Origin: Labilithrix sp.
GTDB taxonomy: Bacteria > Myxococcota_A > Polyangia > Polyangiales > Polyangiaceae
Length of the DNA stretch: 64,000 nt
Assembly: GCA_019637155.1 (NCBI GenBank)
Contig: JAHBWE010000001.1
Coordinates: forward strand, 62,001 to 126,000
Direction of reading: 5' to 3'
Numbering within the stretch: the stretch's first letter is position 1; every line of letters begins with the position of its first letter. Of this stretch, positions 17,502 through 27,011 are shown piece after piece. The notes beneath the pieces were generated by a model. It had not been told where the DNA came from. It ran no database searches and saw nothing but the letters and a program-made list of their open reading frames with translations. A program made the translations under genes and the position numbers.

Positions 17502-18659
17502 TCAGTAGTGCTCGTTGCGCTTCGGAGGACGCTTCGCGGCCTCGTAGCAACCAGGAGGGAGGTCGACGCCGTGCTCGTGCAGCTGAGGGAGGCAGCGCGG
17601 GAGGATCCCTGTCGGAGCGATGTCGCTGATGATCATGCCGCGCTCGTCGAAGCCGTGGTAGTTGCGCGCGACGATGTCCTGCATCTGGTACTGATTCTTC
17701 TCGGTGTCGTACCCCAACACCTCGGTGATGTGGGTGATCTTTCGCGACCCGTCCTGGAGGCGCGACACCTGGCAGATGATGTTGACCGCGCTCGCGAGCT
17801 GGATGCGGAGCGCGGTGAGCGGCATGTCGACGTCGCTCATCATCGCCATCGTCTCGAGGCGCGAGACGGTGTCGCGCGGGTAGGTCGCGTGGAGCGTCGA
17901 CATGCAGCCGCCGTGACCCGAGGTCATCGCCTGGATCAGGTCGAGCGCCTCGCCGCTCCGGATCTCGCCGACGACGATGCGGTCGGGGCGGAGGCGCAGC
18001 GTCGCGCGGAAGAGATCGCGGATCGTCACCTCGCCGCGGCCCTTCGGATCGGGCGGGCGCGCCTCGAGCTGGCAGACGTGCTCGCGCTGGAGCTGGAGCT
18101 CGCGCGAGTCCTCGATGATGACGACGCGCTCGCCTTCGGGGATGAAGGACGAGAGCGCGTTCAGCATCGACGTCTTGCCGGAGCCGGTGCCGCCCGCGAC
18201 GAGCACGTTGAGCTTCGAGACGACGAGCGCTTGCAGGACCTGCGCGACCTCGTCCGTCATCGCGCCGAACTGGATGAGGCGCTTGACGGTGAGGGTCTCC
18301 TTGAAGAAGCGCCGGATCGAGACGCAGGGACCGTCCGGCGCCGCGGGCGGGAGCACCGCCTCGATGCGCGAGCCGTCGGGGAGGCGGCCTTCGAGGATCG
18401 GCTTCAGCTCGTCGATGTGCTTGCCGACGAACTGCGCCGCGTTCCGGAGCGCGGCGACGAGCTGCTCGCGCGTCTCGAACTTCGCGGGGACGAGGTGGAG
18501 CTGCCCCTTCTTCTCGACGTAGATCTGGTTCGGGCCGTTGATCATGATGTCGCTGACACCGGGATCGTCCAGGTACGGCCGGATCGGGGCAAAGAACTGG
18601 AGGAGGGTCTCCTCGAAGACCTCCTTCGGGATCTGATCGTGTCCACCGCCGCCGCTCAT
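17502..18659 (-). CDS. cpaF: CpaF/TadA-type secretion ATPase (second in locus)
   Basis: The 385-residue protein is a VirB11/CpaF-family ATPase. It has the N-terminal GVSDIMINGP segment, Walker [10 protein letters not shown] (about residue 155), EDSRELQLQ, and the Walker B region [22 protein letters not shown] 18659 overlaps the preceding stop by ATGA. It lacks the FHA domain found in the other ATPase of this locus (21947-23764). It powers pilin assembly or secretion at the inner membrane. Having two ATPases in one Tad locus is notable. Confidence 0.9.
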   Translation of the reverse strand: MSGGGGHDQIPKEVFEETLLQFFAPIRPYLDDPGVSDIMINGPNQIYVEKKGQLHLVPAKFETREQLVAALRNAAQFVGKHIDELKPILEGRLPDGSRIEAVLPPAAPDGPCVSIRRFFKETLTVKRLIQFGAMTDEVAQVLQALVVSKLNVLVAGGTGSGKTSMLNALSSFIPEGERVVIIEDSRELQLQREHVCQLEARPPDPKGRGEVTIRDLFRATLRLRPDRIVVGEIRSGEALDLIQAMTSGHGGCMSTLHATYPRDTVSRLETMAMMSDVDMPLTALRIQLASAVNIICQVSRLQDGSRKITHITEVLGYDTEKNQYQMQDIVARNYHGFDERGMIISDIAPTGILPRCLPQLHEHGVDLPPGCYEAAKRPPKRNEHY

Positions 18660-19318
18660 TGTTCGGTCTCCTCTTTTGGCACCGGCACTTGCTGCAAGAG
18701 CGAGCCCCTGGCCTCCTCGACGTGCGAGCCGTGCGGTTCGATCCGCAGGTACTCGCGGAAGTGCCTGTCCGCCGCGACCGCGTCGTGCTCGTCGCGCGCG
18801 ACGACGCCGAGGAGGTAGTGCGCCTCCCCGTGGATCTTCTCCGGCGGCGGGACCGGCTTCGCGATCACCTGCTCGAGGTGCGTGCGCGCGCGATCGGGCT
18901 CGCTGATCGCCGCGTAGAGCGCGCCGACCATGAGTCGCGTCCGGACGTCGCCGGGGTGTTGCCGGAGGTGGTTCTCGCCGTGCTGGATGGCAGAACGATA
19001 GCGCCCCGTCCGCACGCACACCTCCATGAGCAGCGGCATGACGTCGCGCGGGTCCGCCCCCGCGCTGAGCGCCGCGGCGAGGTACTCCTCGGCGCGCGTC
19101 TGATCGCCGACGAACGCGAACGCCTTCCCGCGCTCGAGGAGCGTCTTCGCGTCGCTCTCCTTCTCGATCGCGCGGATCTGCTGCTCGGCCTGCGCCTTCT
19201 GGCTCGCGCAGCCCCCGAGCGCGAGCGCCGCCCCGAGCAAGAGGCGCGCGCCTACTACTTGTTCTCTTTGAGCTCGCCGATCTTGAGCTTCAACTTGCGT
19301 TCGAGATTCGAGAGCCAT
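18656..19318 (-). CDS. tadD: TPR lipoprotein (TadD-like)
   Basis: The mature region is a chain of TPR-like helical repeats (LLERGKAFAFVGDQTRAEEYLAAAL, residues about 58-205) after a lipoprotein signal ending ALALGGC. That fits the TadD pilotin role of assisting secretin assembly. The start is uncertain: ATG 19318 gives a long, basic N-region overlapping the preceding gene by 64 bp, while TTG 19240 gives a very short signal. The stop overlaps the CpaF start (ATGA). Placement inside the Tad locus supports the call. Confidence 0.7.
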   Translation of the reverse strand: MALESRTQVEAQDRRAQREQVVGARLLLGAALALGGCASQKAQAEQQIRAIEKESDAKTLLERGKAFAFVGDQTRAEEYLAAALSAGADPRDVMPLLMEVCVRTGRYRSAIQHGENHLRQHPGDVRTRLMVGALYAAISEPDRARTHLEQVIAKPVPPPEKIHGEAHYLLGVVARDEHDAVAADRHFREYLRIEPHGSHVEEARGSLLQQVPVPKEETEQ

Positions 19319-20139
19319 GTGACGTACTCGCCCTGCTTCCCCTCGACGAATTGTAGGAGAATTCGGACCTCTCGCTGAGCACTTGAGAAGTCGTCGATGG
19401 AAAGGGCATGGTCGAGCCGGACGCGCCGCATGCGGAAGTCATCCGTCATTTCCCGACGCAGATACTTCGCGGACTCCTCGGCGAGCTGCCCCGACGCCGG
19501 ATCCGCCCCCGCCCGGAAGCAGGCGGCGGCCGCCTCGTAGAGCGGGACCGCGGCGATGCCGTCCTGGACGTGGAACGGCCGGCGCTCGCGCTTGGCGTCG
19601 GCGAGGCCCATCCGTTCGCGGGCGTAGCCGACAGCCTCGTTCCGGTCCTTCGCGCGCGCGCACTGGTTCACCGGCGGCCCCCAGAGCTCGGGCGGCTGGG
19701 GGCGGTTGTCCTCCCTCTCCGCCGAGACGTCGTCCCCGCCGAGGAACAGGTAGCCGCCGGCCGGGAGCATCAGGAGGAGCGCGATCAGCATGACCGGGCT
19801 CTTCTTCTTCTCCTCCGCGCCCGGCGCGCCGGGCTGGTTCGCGCCCTCGAGGACCTCGATGTAGATCTGCGTGCCGGTGATGCCGAGCATCGCGCCGGGC
19901 GGGAGCGGCGCCTGCGTGAACGGGACGTTGTTGATCGTCGGCGGCGGCTCGAAGTTGAGCGCGCGCGCGAACACGCCGGCGGGCCCGAGCTCGATGAGGA
20001 CGTGCTCGACGCGCGCCTCGGCCTGGGGGAGGCGGATCTCGCAGTGCGCGCCGGAGCCGATGAGGACGCGCTCGCTCTCGATGTTGAGCTGTTCGACCTG
20101 ACCGGTCGGGAGCCGGGTCTGGAAGCGAAGCGTCCGCAT
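19255..20139 (-). CDS. FHA-domain membrane protein of the Tad locus
   Basis: This 294-residue protein has an N-terminal FHA-like domain (about residues 5-100) with VLIGSGAHCEIRLPQ and VEHVLIELGP, keeping the fold but not the full phosphopeptide-binding motif. A single membrane helix follows (PVMLIALLLMLPAGGYLFLGG, about residue 115), then a periplasmic helical domain with paired cysteines (NQCARAKD and AAACFRAG). It lies directly after tadC, with the ATG 1 bp from the tadC stop. It is probably a structural partner of the FHA-fused ATPase (inference). Confidence 0.7.
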   Translation of the reverse strand: MRTLRFQTRLPTGQVEQLNIESERVLIGSGAHCEIRLPQAEARVEHVLIELGPAGVFARALNFEPPPTINNVPFTQAPLPPGAMLGITGTQIYIEVLEGANQPGAPGAEEKKKSPVMLIALLLMLPAGGYLFLGGDDVSAEREDNRPQPPELWGPPVNQCARAKDRNEAVGYARERMGLADAKRERRPFHVQDGIAAVPLYEAAAACFRAGADPASGQLAEESAKYLRREMTDDFRMRRVRLDHALSIDDFSSAQREVRILLQFVEGKQGEYVTWLSNLERKLKLKIGELKENK

Positions 20140-21075
20140 TTAGAGGCCTGCCATGATGTTCATCAATGCCGGGCCCATGAGCAAGCCCATGATGCAGAAG
20201 AACACGAGCATGAGGGGTCCGACCATCTGGACGCCCGCCTTCGCCGCGAGCTCCTCGGCGCGCACGGAGCGGCGGGTACGCGACACCGTCGCCTGGATCG
20301 CGAGGACCTCGGCGACCGGGTTGCCGCGCTCTTCGGCCTGGACGAGGGAGTTCACGAACTCGGTGACCGTCTCGATCGGCGCGCGCCGCGCGAACTCGAG
20401 GAGGCCCTCCTTTCGCGTGCGGCCGAGGTTCATGCTCTGGAGGAGGAGGGTGAACTCCTCGACGAGGGGATCGTTCGGGTTCGAGTTCTTCTCCACGACC
20501 TGGCGCACGGCGCCGGGGAAGTCGAGGCCGGCGCCCATCGACAGCGCCATCAGGTCGATGACGTAGGGGAGGCCGCGGCCGATGTTCTTGAGCCGCTCCT
20601 GCGCGACGCCGCTGATCTGCATGTACGGCATCGCGCCGCCGAGCATGATGCCGACGATGAAGATGATGCCGCCCATCTCGAGGACGTAGCCGGCGAACGC
20701 GCCGACGATGCCGCCCGCGAACCCGGAGAGCAGCGTCATCGCGAGGTACTCGTCGGCGCTGATGCCGAGGTAGTCGCCGGCGAGGCCGATCTGGCGATCG
20801 AGCTCCGCGCGCTGTGAGTCGCTCATGATCCCGCTCACGCGCACGCCGAGCCAGCGGATGAGCGGCTCGATGCCGGCCCACAGCTCGTTCTGCTGGAGCA
20901 CGCGCTGCCGCTTGAGGCCGCGGAGGCCGAGGCGCGACGCGATGCGCGTCGGCGTGCTCGCGACGCCGTACGAGAACAGCATCAGCGCGCACACCATCGC
21001 GACGAGCGCGCCGATGCGCATGCCCTGCAGCTGGACGGAGAGGTCCTTGGTTTCCCAGAGCTGCGTGAAGTTCAT
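20140..21075 (-). CDS. tadC: TadC, type II secretion F-domain inner-membrane protein
   Basis: The 311-residue protein has a T2SSF domain with several membrane segments and the typical run GRGLPYVIDLMALSMGAGLD, then QSMNLGRTRKEGLLEFARR and a C-terminal hydrophobic stretch ending GPALMNIMAGL. ATG 21075 overlaps the TadB stop by 1 base. TadC forms the pilus assembly platform with TadB and the CpaF ATPase. Its length is normal for the family. Confidence 0.9.
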   Translation of the reverse strand: MNFTQLWETKDLSVQLQGMRIGALVAMVCALMLFSYGVASTPTRIASRLGLRGLKRQRVLQQNELWAGIEPLIRWLGVRVSGIMSDSQRAELDRQIGLAGDYLGISADEYLAMTLLSGFAGGIVGAFAGYVLEMGGIIFIVGIMLGGAMPYMQISGVAQERLKNIGRGLPYVIDLMALSMGAGLDFPGAVRQVVEKNSNPNDPLVEEFTLLLQSMNLGRTRKEGLLEFARRAPIETVTEFVNSLVQAEERGNPVAEVLAIQATVSRTRRSVRAEELAAKAGVQMVGPLMLVFFCIMGLLMGPALMNIMAGL

Positions 21076-21950
21076 CAGATATCCACGTTCAGGACCTTGC
21101 GCGCGAGGACGATGCTCGCGACCCAGAAGGCCGTGCAGATGATGCAGATGAGGTACCCGATGAAGCCGGCGGTGAGGGGCGCGAAGTAGCCGGGCCAGAG
21201 GTAGTTCAAGCCGAGCAGGAGCGCGAAGGGCATCATCGCGATGACCCAGAGCTGCATCTTGCCTTCGGCGGTCTTCGTGCGGACGACGCCCTCGAGGCGC
21301 CGCATCTCGCGGAGCGTTCCGGCGGTGGTCTCGAGCACCTTGGGCAGGTTGCCGCCGACCTGGCGGCCGATCAGGATCGCCGAGAGCGCGGAGTCGAGCT
21401 GGCGCGAGCCGACGCGCGCGGCCATGTGGAGGAGGGCCTGGTCGAGGGTGGAGCCGACCTTCATCTCCTTGATCGCGAGGTCGACCTCCTGCTGCATCGG
21501 GTTCGAGATGACGGCGGCGACGGAGTTGAACGCGGCGCCGATGCTCGGCGTCGTCTTGAGCGCGTTCGCGAGCGCGAGGATGAAGTTGTCGAGCTGCTCC
21601 TCGAGCTTGAGCACGCGCTCGCGCCGCATGTACTCGATGTACGCGGTCGGGCCGATCGCGATGAAGAAGAGGCCGACCCACCAGAACTCGATCGTGAAGA
21701 GGACGTGCCCGGTGACGAGCAAGAACGCGGCGAGGCACTGGCCGTAGGCGATGAGCCGCCCCGGCGTGAAGATGAACATCGGCCGGAGCTTCTGCTCGAG
21801 CGACGCGGTGTAGCGCGCGGAGTAGCGGTAGACGGGCCCCGACTGGTCGGCGGCGGCGAGCCACGTGCCGACGAACAGCGCGAACGACGTCACGCCGAGG
21901 CTGGCCCACTTGAGCTGGATGGTCTGGGCGGAGAGCTGATCGGCGCTCAT
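21075..21950 (-). CDS. tadB: TadB, type II secretion F-domain inner-membrane protein
   Basis: The 291-residue product has N-terminal membrane segments, then the T2SSF segment LEEQLDNFILALANALKTTPSIGAAF and GSRQLDSALSAILIGRQVGGNLPKVLE, ending with two membrane helices. ATG 21950 overlaps the preceding CpaF stop by ATGA. TadB and TadC form the inner-membrane platform. It is about the usual size for TadB. Confidence 0.9.
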   Translation of the reverse strand: MSADQLSAQTIQLKWASLGVTSFALFVGTWLAAADQSGPVYRYSARYTASLEQKLRPMFIFTPGRLIAYGQCLAAFLLVTGHVLFTIEFWWVGLFFIAIGPTAYIEYMRRERVLKLEEQLDNFILALANALKTTPSIGAAFNSVAAVISNPMQQEVDLAIKEMKVGSTLDQALLHMAARVGSRQLDSALSAILIGRQVGGNLPKVLETTAGTLREMRRLEGVVRTKTAEGKMQLWVIAMMPFALLLGLNYLWPGYFAPLTAGFIGYLICIICTAFWVASIVLARKVLNVDI

Positions 21951-23764
21951 AGGTACGGCTGCCCCTTCTTCACGAGCCCCATGACGATGAAGGTCTGGAG
22001 GAAGCTCGGGAGATAACCGGTCGCACGGTATTCGCCCTGCACCTCGCCCTTCGGGCCGGTGCCGGTGCGAATGAACTCGAAGATGGGACGGAGCTCGATC
22101 TCGCTCGTGTCCGAGTCGATGCCCGTCACCTCGCTGATGGCGGTGACCTTGCGCGTGCCGTCGGAGAGGCGGCTCTGCTGCACGATGACGTGGACCGCGT
22201 TCGAGATCTGATCGCGGATCGCGCGGAGCGGGAGGTCGACGCCGGCCATGAGGACGAGCGTCTCGAGGCGGCTGATCGCCTCGACCGGCGAGTTCGCGTG
22301 CGTCGTCGTGAGCGAGCCGTCGTGGCCGGTGTTCATCGCCTGGAGCATGTCGAGCGCCTCGCCGCCGCGGCACTCGCCGACGACGATGCGGTCGGGGCGC
22401 ATACGGAGCGCGTTCTTCACGAGGTCGCGGATCGTGTACTCGCCGCGGCCCTCGAGGTTGGCGGGGCGCGTCTCGAGCGACACCACGTGCGGCTGCTTCA
22501 GCTGGAGCTCCGCCGCGTCCTCGATCGTGACGATGCGCTCGTCCTCCGGGATCGCGCCGGAAAGGACGTTGAGGAGCGTCGTCTTTCCGGAGCCGGTGCC
22601 GCCGGAGATGACGATGTTCTTCTTCGCGTGCACGCAGCGGGTGAGGAAGCGGCCCATGCGGTCGGTGATCGAGCCGTAGGAGACGAGCTTCTCGAGCGTG
22701 AGCGGGACCTTCGAGAACTTACGGATCGTGATGCACGAGCCGCGGAGCGCGATCGGGCGGATGACGGCGTTCACGCGGCTGCCGTCCTTGAGGCGCGCGT
22801 CGACGAGCGGCGACGACTCGTCGATGCGGCGGCCGAGCGGCGTGACGATGCGCTCGATGACGGCGCGCACGCGCTCGTCGTCGGTGAACCGCTGCTGCGA
22901 GAGCGTGATCTTGCCGTTCTGCTCGATGTAGATCGTGTTCGGATCGACGACCATGATCTCGGTGATGGTCCCGTCGGAGAGGAAGCGCTCGAGCGGGCCG
23001 AGGCCGAGCGCCTCGTCGGCGAGCTCGCCGATCAGCGCGTCGCGGTCCATCTCCGGCGGGATCCGCGCGTCGAGGTTGGCGACGATGCGGCGGAGCGCGT
23101 TGAGCACCTTCGGGCGCATCGACGGGTCGTCGAGCTTCTTCGCGTCGATCGTGGCGAGGTCGAGGTGCTCGAGGAGCTGCTTGTGGATCTCGCGCCGGAG
23201 CGAGACCTCGCTCTGCCTCCGCTCGTCCTCGCCGCGCGAGGGGAGGTGCACGCCGCGCGGCCCGGGCTGCCCGCCGACGTGCGCGATGACGGGGTTCATC
23301 CCCGACATGTTCGGGATCGGCACCCCCGCCGTCGTCGGCGCGTGGGCGCGCGCGCGCCCGTTCGTCACCGCGACGGAGGCGGAGCCGGAGGGGCCGGCCT
23401 GCGTGTAGCGCTGGCGCGTCTCGGTCGAGGGCTGATGCGCGGGCGGGCCGATCGGGTTGCCCTGCTCGTCGACGGCGTAGACGAAGACGGTGAAGTCGCC
23501 GACGACGATCGGCGTCCCGTACGGCACGTCGACGATGTCGCGGCGGAGCAAGAGGTCGCCCGCGATCGTGCCGTTGGTCGAGACGTCCTCCACCCGCAGC
23601 GCGCCGTGGCCCGCGCTGACGACGGCGTGCTGGCGCGAGACGAGGTCGCTGTCGAGGCGGAGCGAGCACTGCGGGTGGCGTCCGATCGTGAGCGGGCCGC
23701 TGGCGGGGTAGAGCTCCGTCCGCTGCTGGCCTGCGTCTGATTGAACGACCACTTGCAGATGCAT
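21947..23764 (-). CDS. FHA-CpaF fusion secretion ATPase (KilF-like)
   Basis: The 605-residue protein joins an N-terminal FHA domain (about residues 5-105; [17 protein letters not shown] all present, so phosphothreonine binding is likely) to a CpaF/TadA ATPase. The ATPase part has [16 protein letters not shown], Walker [13 protein letters not shown] (about residue 390) and [17 protein letters not shown]. The FHA part suggests control by Ser/Thr phosphorylation. Similar FHA-ATPases occur in myxobacterial Tad-like killing systems (KilF). The secretin gene precedes it by 15 bp. Confidence 0.92.
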   Translation of the reverse strand: MHLQVVVQSDAGQQRTELYPASGPLTIGRHPQCSLRLDSDLVSRQHAVVSAGHGALRVEDVSTNGTIAGDLLLRRDIVDVPYGTPIVVGDFTVFVYAVDEQGNPIGPPAHQPSTETRQRYTQAGPSGSASVAVTNGRARAHAPTTAGVPIPNMSGMNPVIAHVGGQPGPRGVHLPSRGEDERRQSEVSLRREIHKQLLEHLDLATIDAKKLDDPSMRPKVLNALRRIVANLDARIPPEMDRDALIGELADEALGLGPLERFLSDGTITEIMVVDPNTIYIEQNGKITLSQQRFTDDERVRAVIERIVTPLGRRIDESSPLVDARLKDGSRVNAVIRPIALRGSCITIRKFSKVPLTLEKLVSYGSITDRMGRFLTRCVHAKKNIVISGGTGSGKTTLLNVLSGAIPEDERIVTIEDAAELQLKQPHVVSLETRPANLEGRGEYTIRDLVKNALRMRPDRIVVGECRGGEALDMLQAMNTGHDGSLTTTHANSPVEAISRLETLVLMAGVDLPLRAIRDQISNAVHVIVQQSRLSDGTRKVTAISEVTGIDSDTSEIELRPIFEFIRTGTGPKGEVQGEYRATGYLPSFLQTFIVMGLVKKGQPYL

Positions 23765-23779
23765 GGTTACTTCGCGCGC

Positions 23780-25099
23780 CTACTTCGCGTTGGGGGGCGT
23801 CTTCGGGTAGGCCTCCACGTACTCGATCTCGCCGGAGTACTCCTTGTACGTGGTCATGGCGTTGTTGATGAGCTCGAGCGCGCTCTTCGGCACGGTGTCG
23901 ACGACGGAGGGGACGATGAAGACCGCGCCTTCGGTCTCGTCCTTCGCGTTCGAGTGGGTGCCGAAGAGGAGGCCGAGGACGGGGATCTCGGAGAGGCCGG
24001 GGAGGCCCGCCACGTTGTGGCGCTGGTTCGCCGTCTTGATGCCGGAGAGGATGAGCGCCTGACCGAGCTTCAGGACGACCTGCGTCTCGAGGCGCGTCGT
24101 CGTGCGGCCCGGCGGGCCGTTCGCGACGAGCGGCGGCGTGAGGTCGGCGACGTCGGCGGAGAGCTTCATCTCGACGTCGCGCGTGTTGGAGTCGTAGCGC
24201 GGGAGCACGGTGACGTTCGTGCCGAACTTCACCGGGACGATCTGCGCCGCGCCGACGCCGGAGATGATGAAGTTCTGCTCACCGCCGCTCTGGAACGTCG
24301 CCTCGTTGCCGTTGGCGGTGATGACGCTCGACTGCTTCGCGATCTTCACCCAGCCGTGCGTCTGCAGGATGTCGAGGCGCGGCATCGGCTGGTTCACGAT
24401 CGACGCCTGCGCCGACGTCGTCGTGCGCGAGATCAGGTCGAACGTGTACTGGTTCTGGAAGACCTGCTCCTGACCGCCCGGGATCTGGCCGCCGATCGTC
24501 GCCGGCCAGCCGAGGCCGACGTTGTAGGTCGAGTTCCTCTCGTACTGGACGAAGAAGAAGTCGAGGCGGACGAGGAGCTTCCGCTCCTCGAAGCGGCCGA
24601 CGGTGACGATCGACTGCACCTGCTCGCCGTAGAGGCTCGCGATCTGATCGACGCGCGCCTTCTCCGCCGGCGTCGCGACCGCGCCGTCGATGAAGACCTT
24701 CGCGCCGATGCGCCGCGTGCGCGGGCCGTTGATGTCCTTGATCAGCTCCTGGACCTCGCGCTCGACGACGCCGACGTTGCGCTTGGCGACGTTGACCTCG
24801 TAGACGGTCTGCTGTCCGCCCGCGCCGATGAGGAGGAGCGTGGTGGTGCCTTCGCGGCGGCCGGTGAGGATGAAGGTCTTGCCGTCCGGCGTCGGGACGA
24901 CGTCGACGATGCCCTTCACGCCTTCGGAGTATTCGCGGACGCCGGTGGCGGGGAGCGTGCGCGTCTCGCCGATCGCGAGCGCGATGTCTTCGTGCTCTCC
25001 CTTGTTCTTCTGCGCCCACGCTGCCTCCGGCGCGGCGAGGACGACGCCGCCCGCGGCGAGAGCTGCGGCGAGCGCGAGGACGCGTGTGAGCCTGGTCAT
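23780..25099 (-). CDS. cpaC: CpaC/RcpA-type secretin
   Basis: The 439-residue product has a signal peptide (VLAAPEAAWAQ), then the pilus N-domain (AIGETRTLPATGVREYS) and a BON-like region (VFIDGAVATPAEKARVDQI). The secretin domain has DFFFVQYERNSTYNVGLGW and the family signature GLPGLSEIPVLGLLFG near residue 380. It forms the outer-membrane channel. The start overlaps the CpaB stop by ATGA. Its size matches CpaC secretins. Confidence 0.92.
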   Translation of the reverse strand: MTRLTRVLALAAALAAGGVVLAAPEAAWAQKNKGEHEDIALAIGETRTLPATGVREYSEGVKGIVDVVPTPDGKTFILTGRREGTTTLLLIGAGGQQTVYEVNVAKRNVGVVEREVQELIKDINGPRTRRIGAKVFIDGAVATPAEKARVDQIASLYGEQVQSIVTVGRFEERKLLVRLDFFFVQYERNSTYNVGLGWPATIGGQIPGGQEQVFQNQYTFDLISRTTTSAQASIVNQPMPRLDILQTHGWVKIAKQSSVITANGNEATFQSGGEQNFIISGVGAAQIVPVKFGTNVTVLPRYDSNTRDVEMKLSADVADLTPPLVANGPPGRTTTRLETQVVLKLGQALILSGIKTANQRHNVAGLPGLSEIPVLGLLFGTHSNAKDETEGAVFIVPSVVDTVPKSALELINNAMTTYKEYSGEIEYVEAYPKTPPNAK

Positions 25100-25893
25100 T
25101 GTCCGGGAGCCGTGAGGTCGCGCGGGCCGGTCCGCACGTTGCGGATCTTGGCGCGCTCCTTCTCGTCGAGGATCTGGTTGAAGTTGAGGTCGACGATGCC
25201 GCTCGTGCGCGCCTGGTCGTCGGGGTGGCGCACGGCGACGGCGAGGCGCCCGCGCTCGGCGGCGAGGGCGAGGACCTGCGCCTCGTTGAGCGTGAGGCTC
25301 AAGGTGAGGAGGTTCTCCTGGAGGTACGGGTTCGCCTCCTTCGTGTCCTTCGCCGCCTCCGGCGAGGTGTCGCTCCCGGTCGCGAGCACGAGCACGCGCT
25401 GGAGGAGGACGACCGCGTTCTTCGCCTCCGCGACCGCCGCTTGCTGGCCGGGCCCGAGCACCGCGATGACGTCGACGTAGTCGCCCGGCTTGATGAGCGC
25501 GATGCTCGTGTCGTCGCGCGCGGCCTTGATCGACACCGCGCGGTAGCCGGGGAGGACGAGGGACGAGAGGTCGCGCTTCTCGTCCGCGGCGGTGAGGTCG
25601 GCCCACAGGAGCAGCTGCTGCTCCTTCACCGTGTTCCCGGTCTTGAGGCCGAGGATCTTGTTCTTCTCGGTCTCGCGGATCGCGCGCTCGTCGACGTAGG
25701 CGAGGGGGATCTCGCGGACCGAGATCATGTCGTCGGTGATCGGCTTGCCGCGATCGATCTTCTTCACGGCGATGAGGAGCTTCACCTTCTCGCCGCCCGA
25801 CGCCTCGAGCTCGAAGCGACGCTGATACAGCACGAGCAAGAAGGCCCCGAGCATGCCGACGAGGACCGCGATGAAGAGAGCGCGACGGTTCAT
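25096..25893 (-). CDS. cpaB: CpaB/RcpC pilus assembly protein
   Basis: The 265-residue product has an N-terminal membrane anchor (LFIAVLVGMLGAFLLVLYQRR), then the SAF domain (LLIAVKKIDRGKPITDDMISVREIP) and the RcpC region (GYRAVSIKAARDDTSIALIKPGDYVDVI), the two usual CpaB parts. CpaB is a periplasmic partner of the CpaC secretin. A 118-bp gap separates it from the preceding gene, the largest gap inside the locus, and may hold an internal promoter. Confidence 0.9.
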   Translation of the reverse strand: MNRRALFIAVLVGMLGAFLLVLYQRRFELEASGGEKVKLLIAVKKIDRGKPITDDMISVREIPLAYVDERAIRETEKNKILGLKTGNTVKEQQLLLWADLTAADEKRDLSSLVLPGYRAVSIKAARDDTSIALIKPGDYVDVIAVLGPGQQAAVAEAKNAVVLLQRVLVLATGSDTSPEAAKDTKEANPYLQENLLTLSLTLNEAQVLALAAERGRLAVAVRHPDDQARTSGIVDLNFNQILDEKERAKIRNVRTGPRDLTAPGQ

Positions 25894-26011
25894 CCCGATC
25901 GGATGGTACAGAACCGCGCGCGTTTTCGCGTGGCATTTCGCAAACCCAAGCGCTCACCGCCCGCGTTGTCAGCCATGCAACGCGGTCGAGGTGAGCGCGG
26001 CTTTTCCGCGG
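25894..26011. other. intergenic gap before cpaB
   Basis: This is the only sizeable gap within the Tad locus. On the minus strand it holds a weak hairpin (CGCGG-aaaag-CCGCG) just after the preceding gene's stop and a G/C-rich leader to cpaB. No clear -35/-10 or -24/-12 element could be assigned. Confidence 0.4.
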
Positions 26012-26995
26012 TCAGCGCGAGACGACGGGCGCGCCGTTCTGATCGGCGGCGACGCCGGCGAGGCCGAGCGCGACGAAGTTGCCTTCGGGCTGGACGCGGG
26101 CGCCGACGGTGAGGACCATGCCGTCCTTGAGGTAGCTGCGCGCGCCCTGCGTCCCGTCGTGGCCCTCGTCGAGCTCGGGGTCGAACGCGCGCCAGCCCGC
26201 GTCGGTCATCTGCTTGTCGTAGAACTTGAGCGTCGCCGCGGGCGCGTCGGTCGTCTTGTAGACGTTCATCCCGTAGGGCAGGCCCTCCGCGCGCGCGGAG
26301 AGGGCGCGGAAGCCGTTCGGCACGCGCGGGATCTCGGGGAAGTCCTCGCCCGGCGCGTCCTTGCCTTCGCCGGGGAGCATCTCCGCGAGGTTGAACTTCG
26401 AGTCGGTCCACGCGGTGAGGACGAGGGTGCGGTTCTCCTTCGACTTCTTCGCGTACACGTAGCGGACGCGGCCGAGCGCGCCGAGCTCGCCGGTCTGCAT
26501 GAAGCTGTCGAACGCCTCCTGCGCCGTCGCCTTCGTGTTCTCGCCGCGCACGAAGCAGAGGACGGTGCCCTCCCGCTCGGAGCCCGCGCGGAAGAGGCCC
26601 GTCGCGCCGATCTCCGCCTCCTTGCCCGCCTTCGCGAGCTCGCCGTCCTTGCCCTTCGCGAGGTCCTTCCAGCCCGCCGCGGGCTGGCCCGGGTCGGCTT
26701 TGCAGGAGGCCTCGTAGCGATCGAGGATGGTGTGCGGATCGTCGTCGCTCACCGAGCTGCCGACGAACATCTTCTGGCCGTTGAGGACCATCGGCGTCGT
26801 CGCGTGGTGCGAGGTCGTCTGCATCATCTGGAGCATCTCGCGCCCCATCTGAATCGAGCCCTGTTGCATCTCCGCGCGCGCGACCTTGATCGAGTACGCG
26901 CTGAACGCGAGCGCCGTCACGGACAGGTACCCCGCCGCGCGGAAGAGCCCGCGCACGTGCTTCATTCGCTTCGTTCGCCAGATGAAGAGGCTCAT
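26012..26995 (-). CDS. exported protein of unknown function within the Tad locus
   Basis: The 327-residue product has one N-terminal membrane or signal helix (GYLSVTALAFSAYSIKVARA), then a Met/Gln-rich helical stretch and two alpha/beta regions (GTVLCFVRGENTKATAQEAFDSFM and GYGM-type segments such as EGLPYGMNVYKTTD). Each has the look of repeated domains that ends with a strand such as MVLTVGARV. I do not recognise the family. It lies between a TadE-like gene and cpaB, with 16-bp spacing to the former, so it is probably a periplasmic accessory part. Confidence 0.6.
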   Translation of the reverse strand: MSLFIWRTKRMKHVRGLFRAAGYLSVTALAFSAYSIKVARAEMQQGSIQMGREMLQMMQTTSHHATTPMVLNGQKMFVGSSVSDDDPHTILDRYEASCKADPGQPAAGWKDLAKGKDGELAKAGKEAEIGATGLFRAGSEREGTVLCFVRGENTKATAQEAFDSFMQTGELGALGRVRYVYAKKSKENRTLVLTAWTDSKFNLAEMLPGEGKDAPGEDFPEIPRVPNGFRALSARAEGLPYGMNVYKTTDAPAATLKFYDKQMTDAGWRAFDPELDEGHDGTQGARSYLKDGMVLTVGARVQPEGNFVALGLAGVAADQNGAPVVSR

Positions 26996-27011
26996 GAGGG
27001 TCGCTTCGCTC

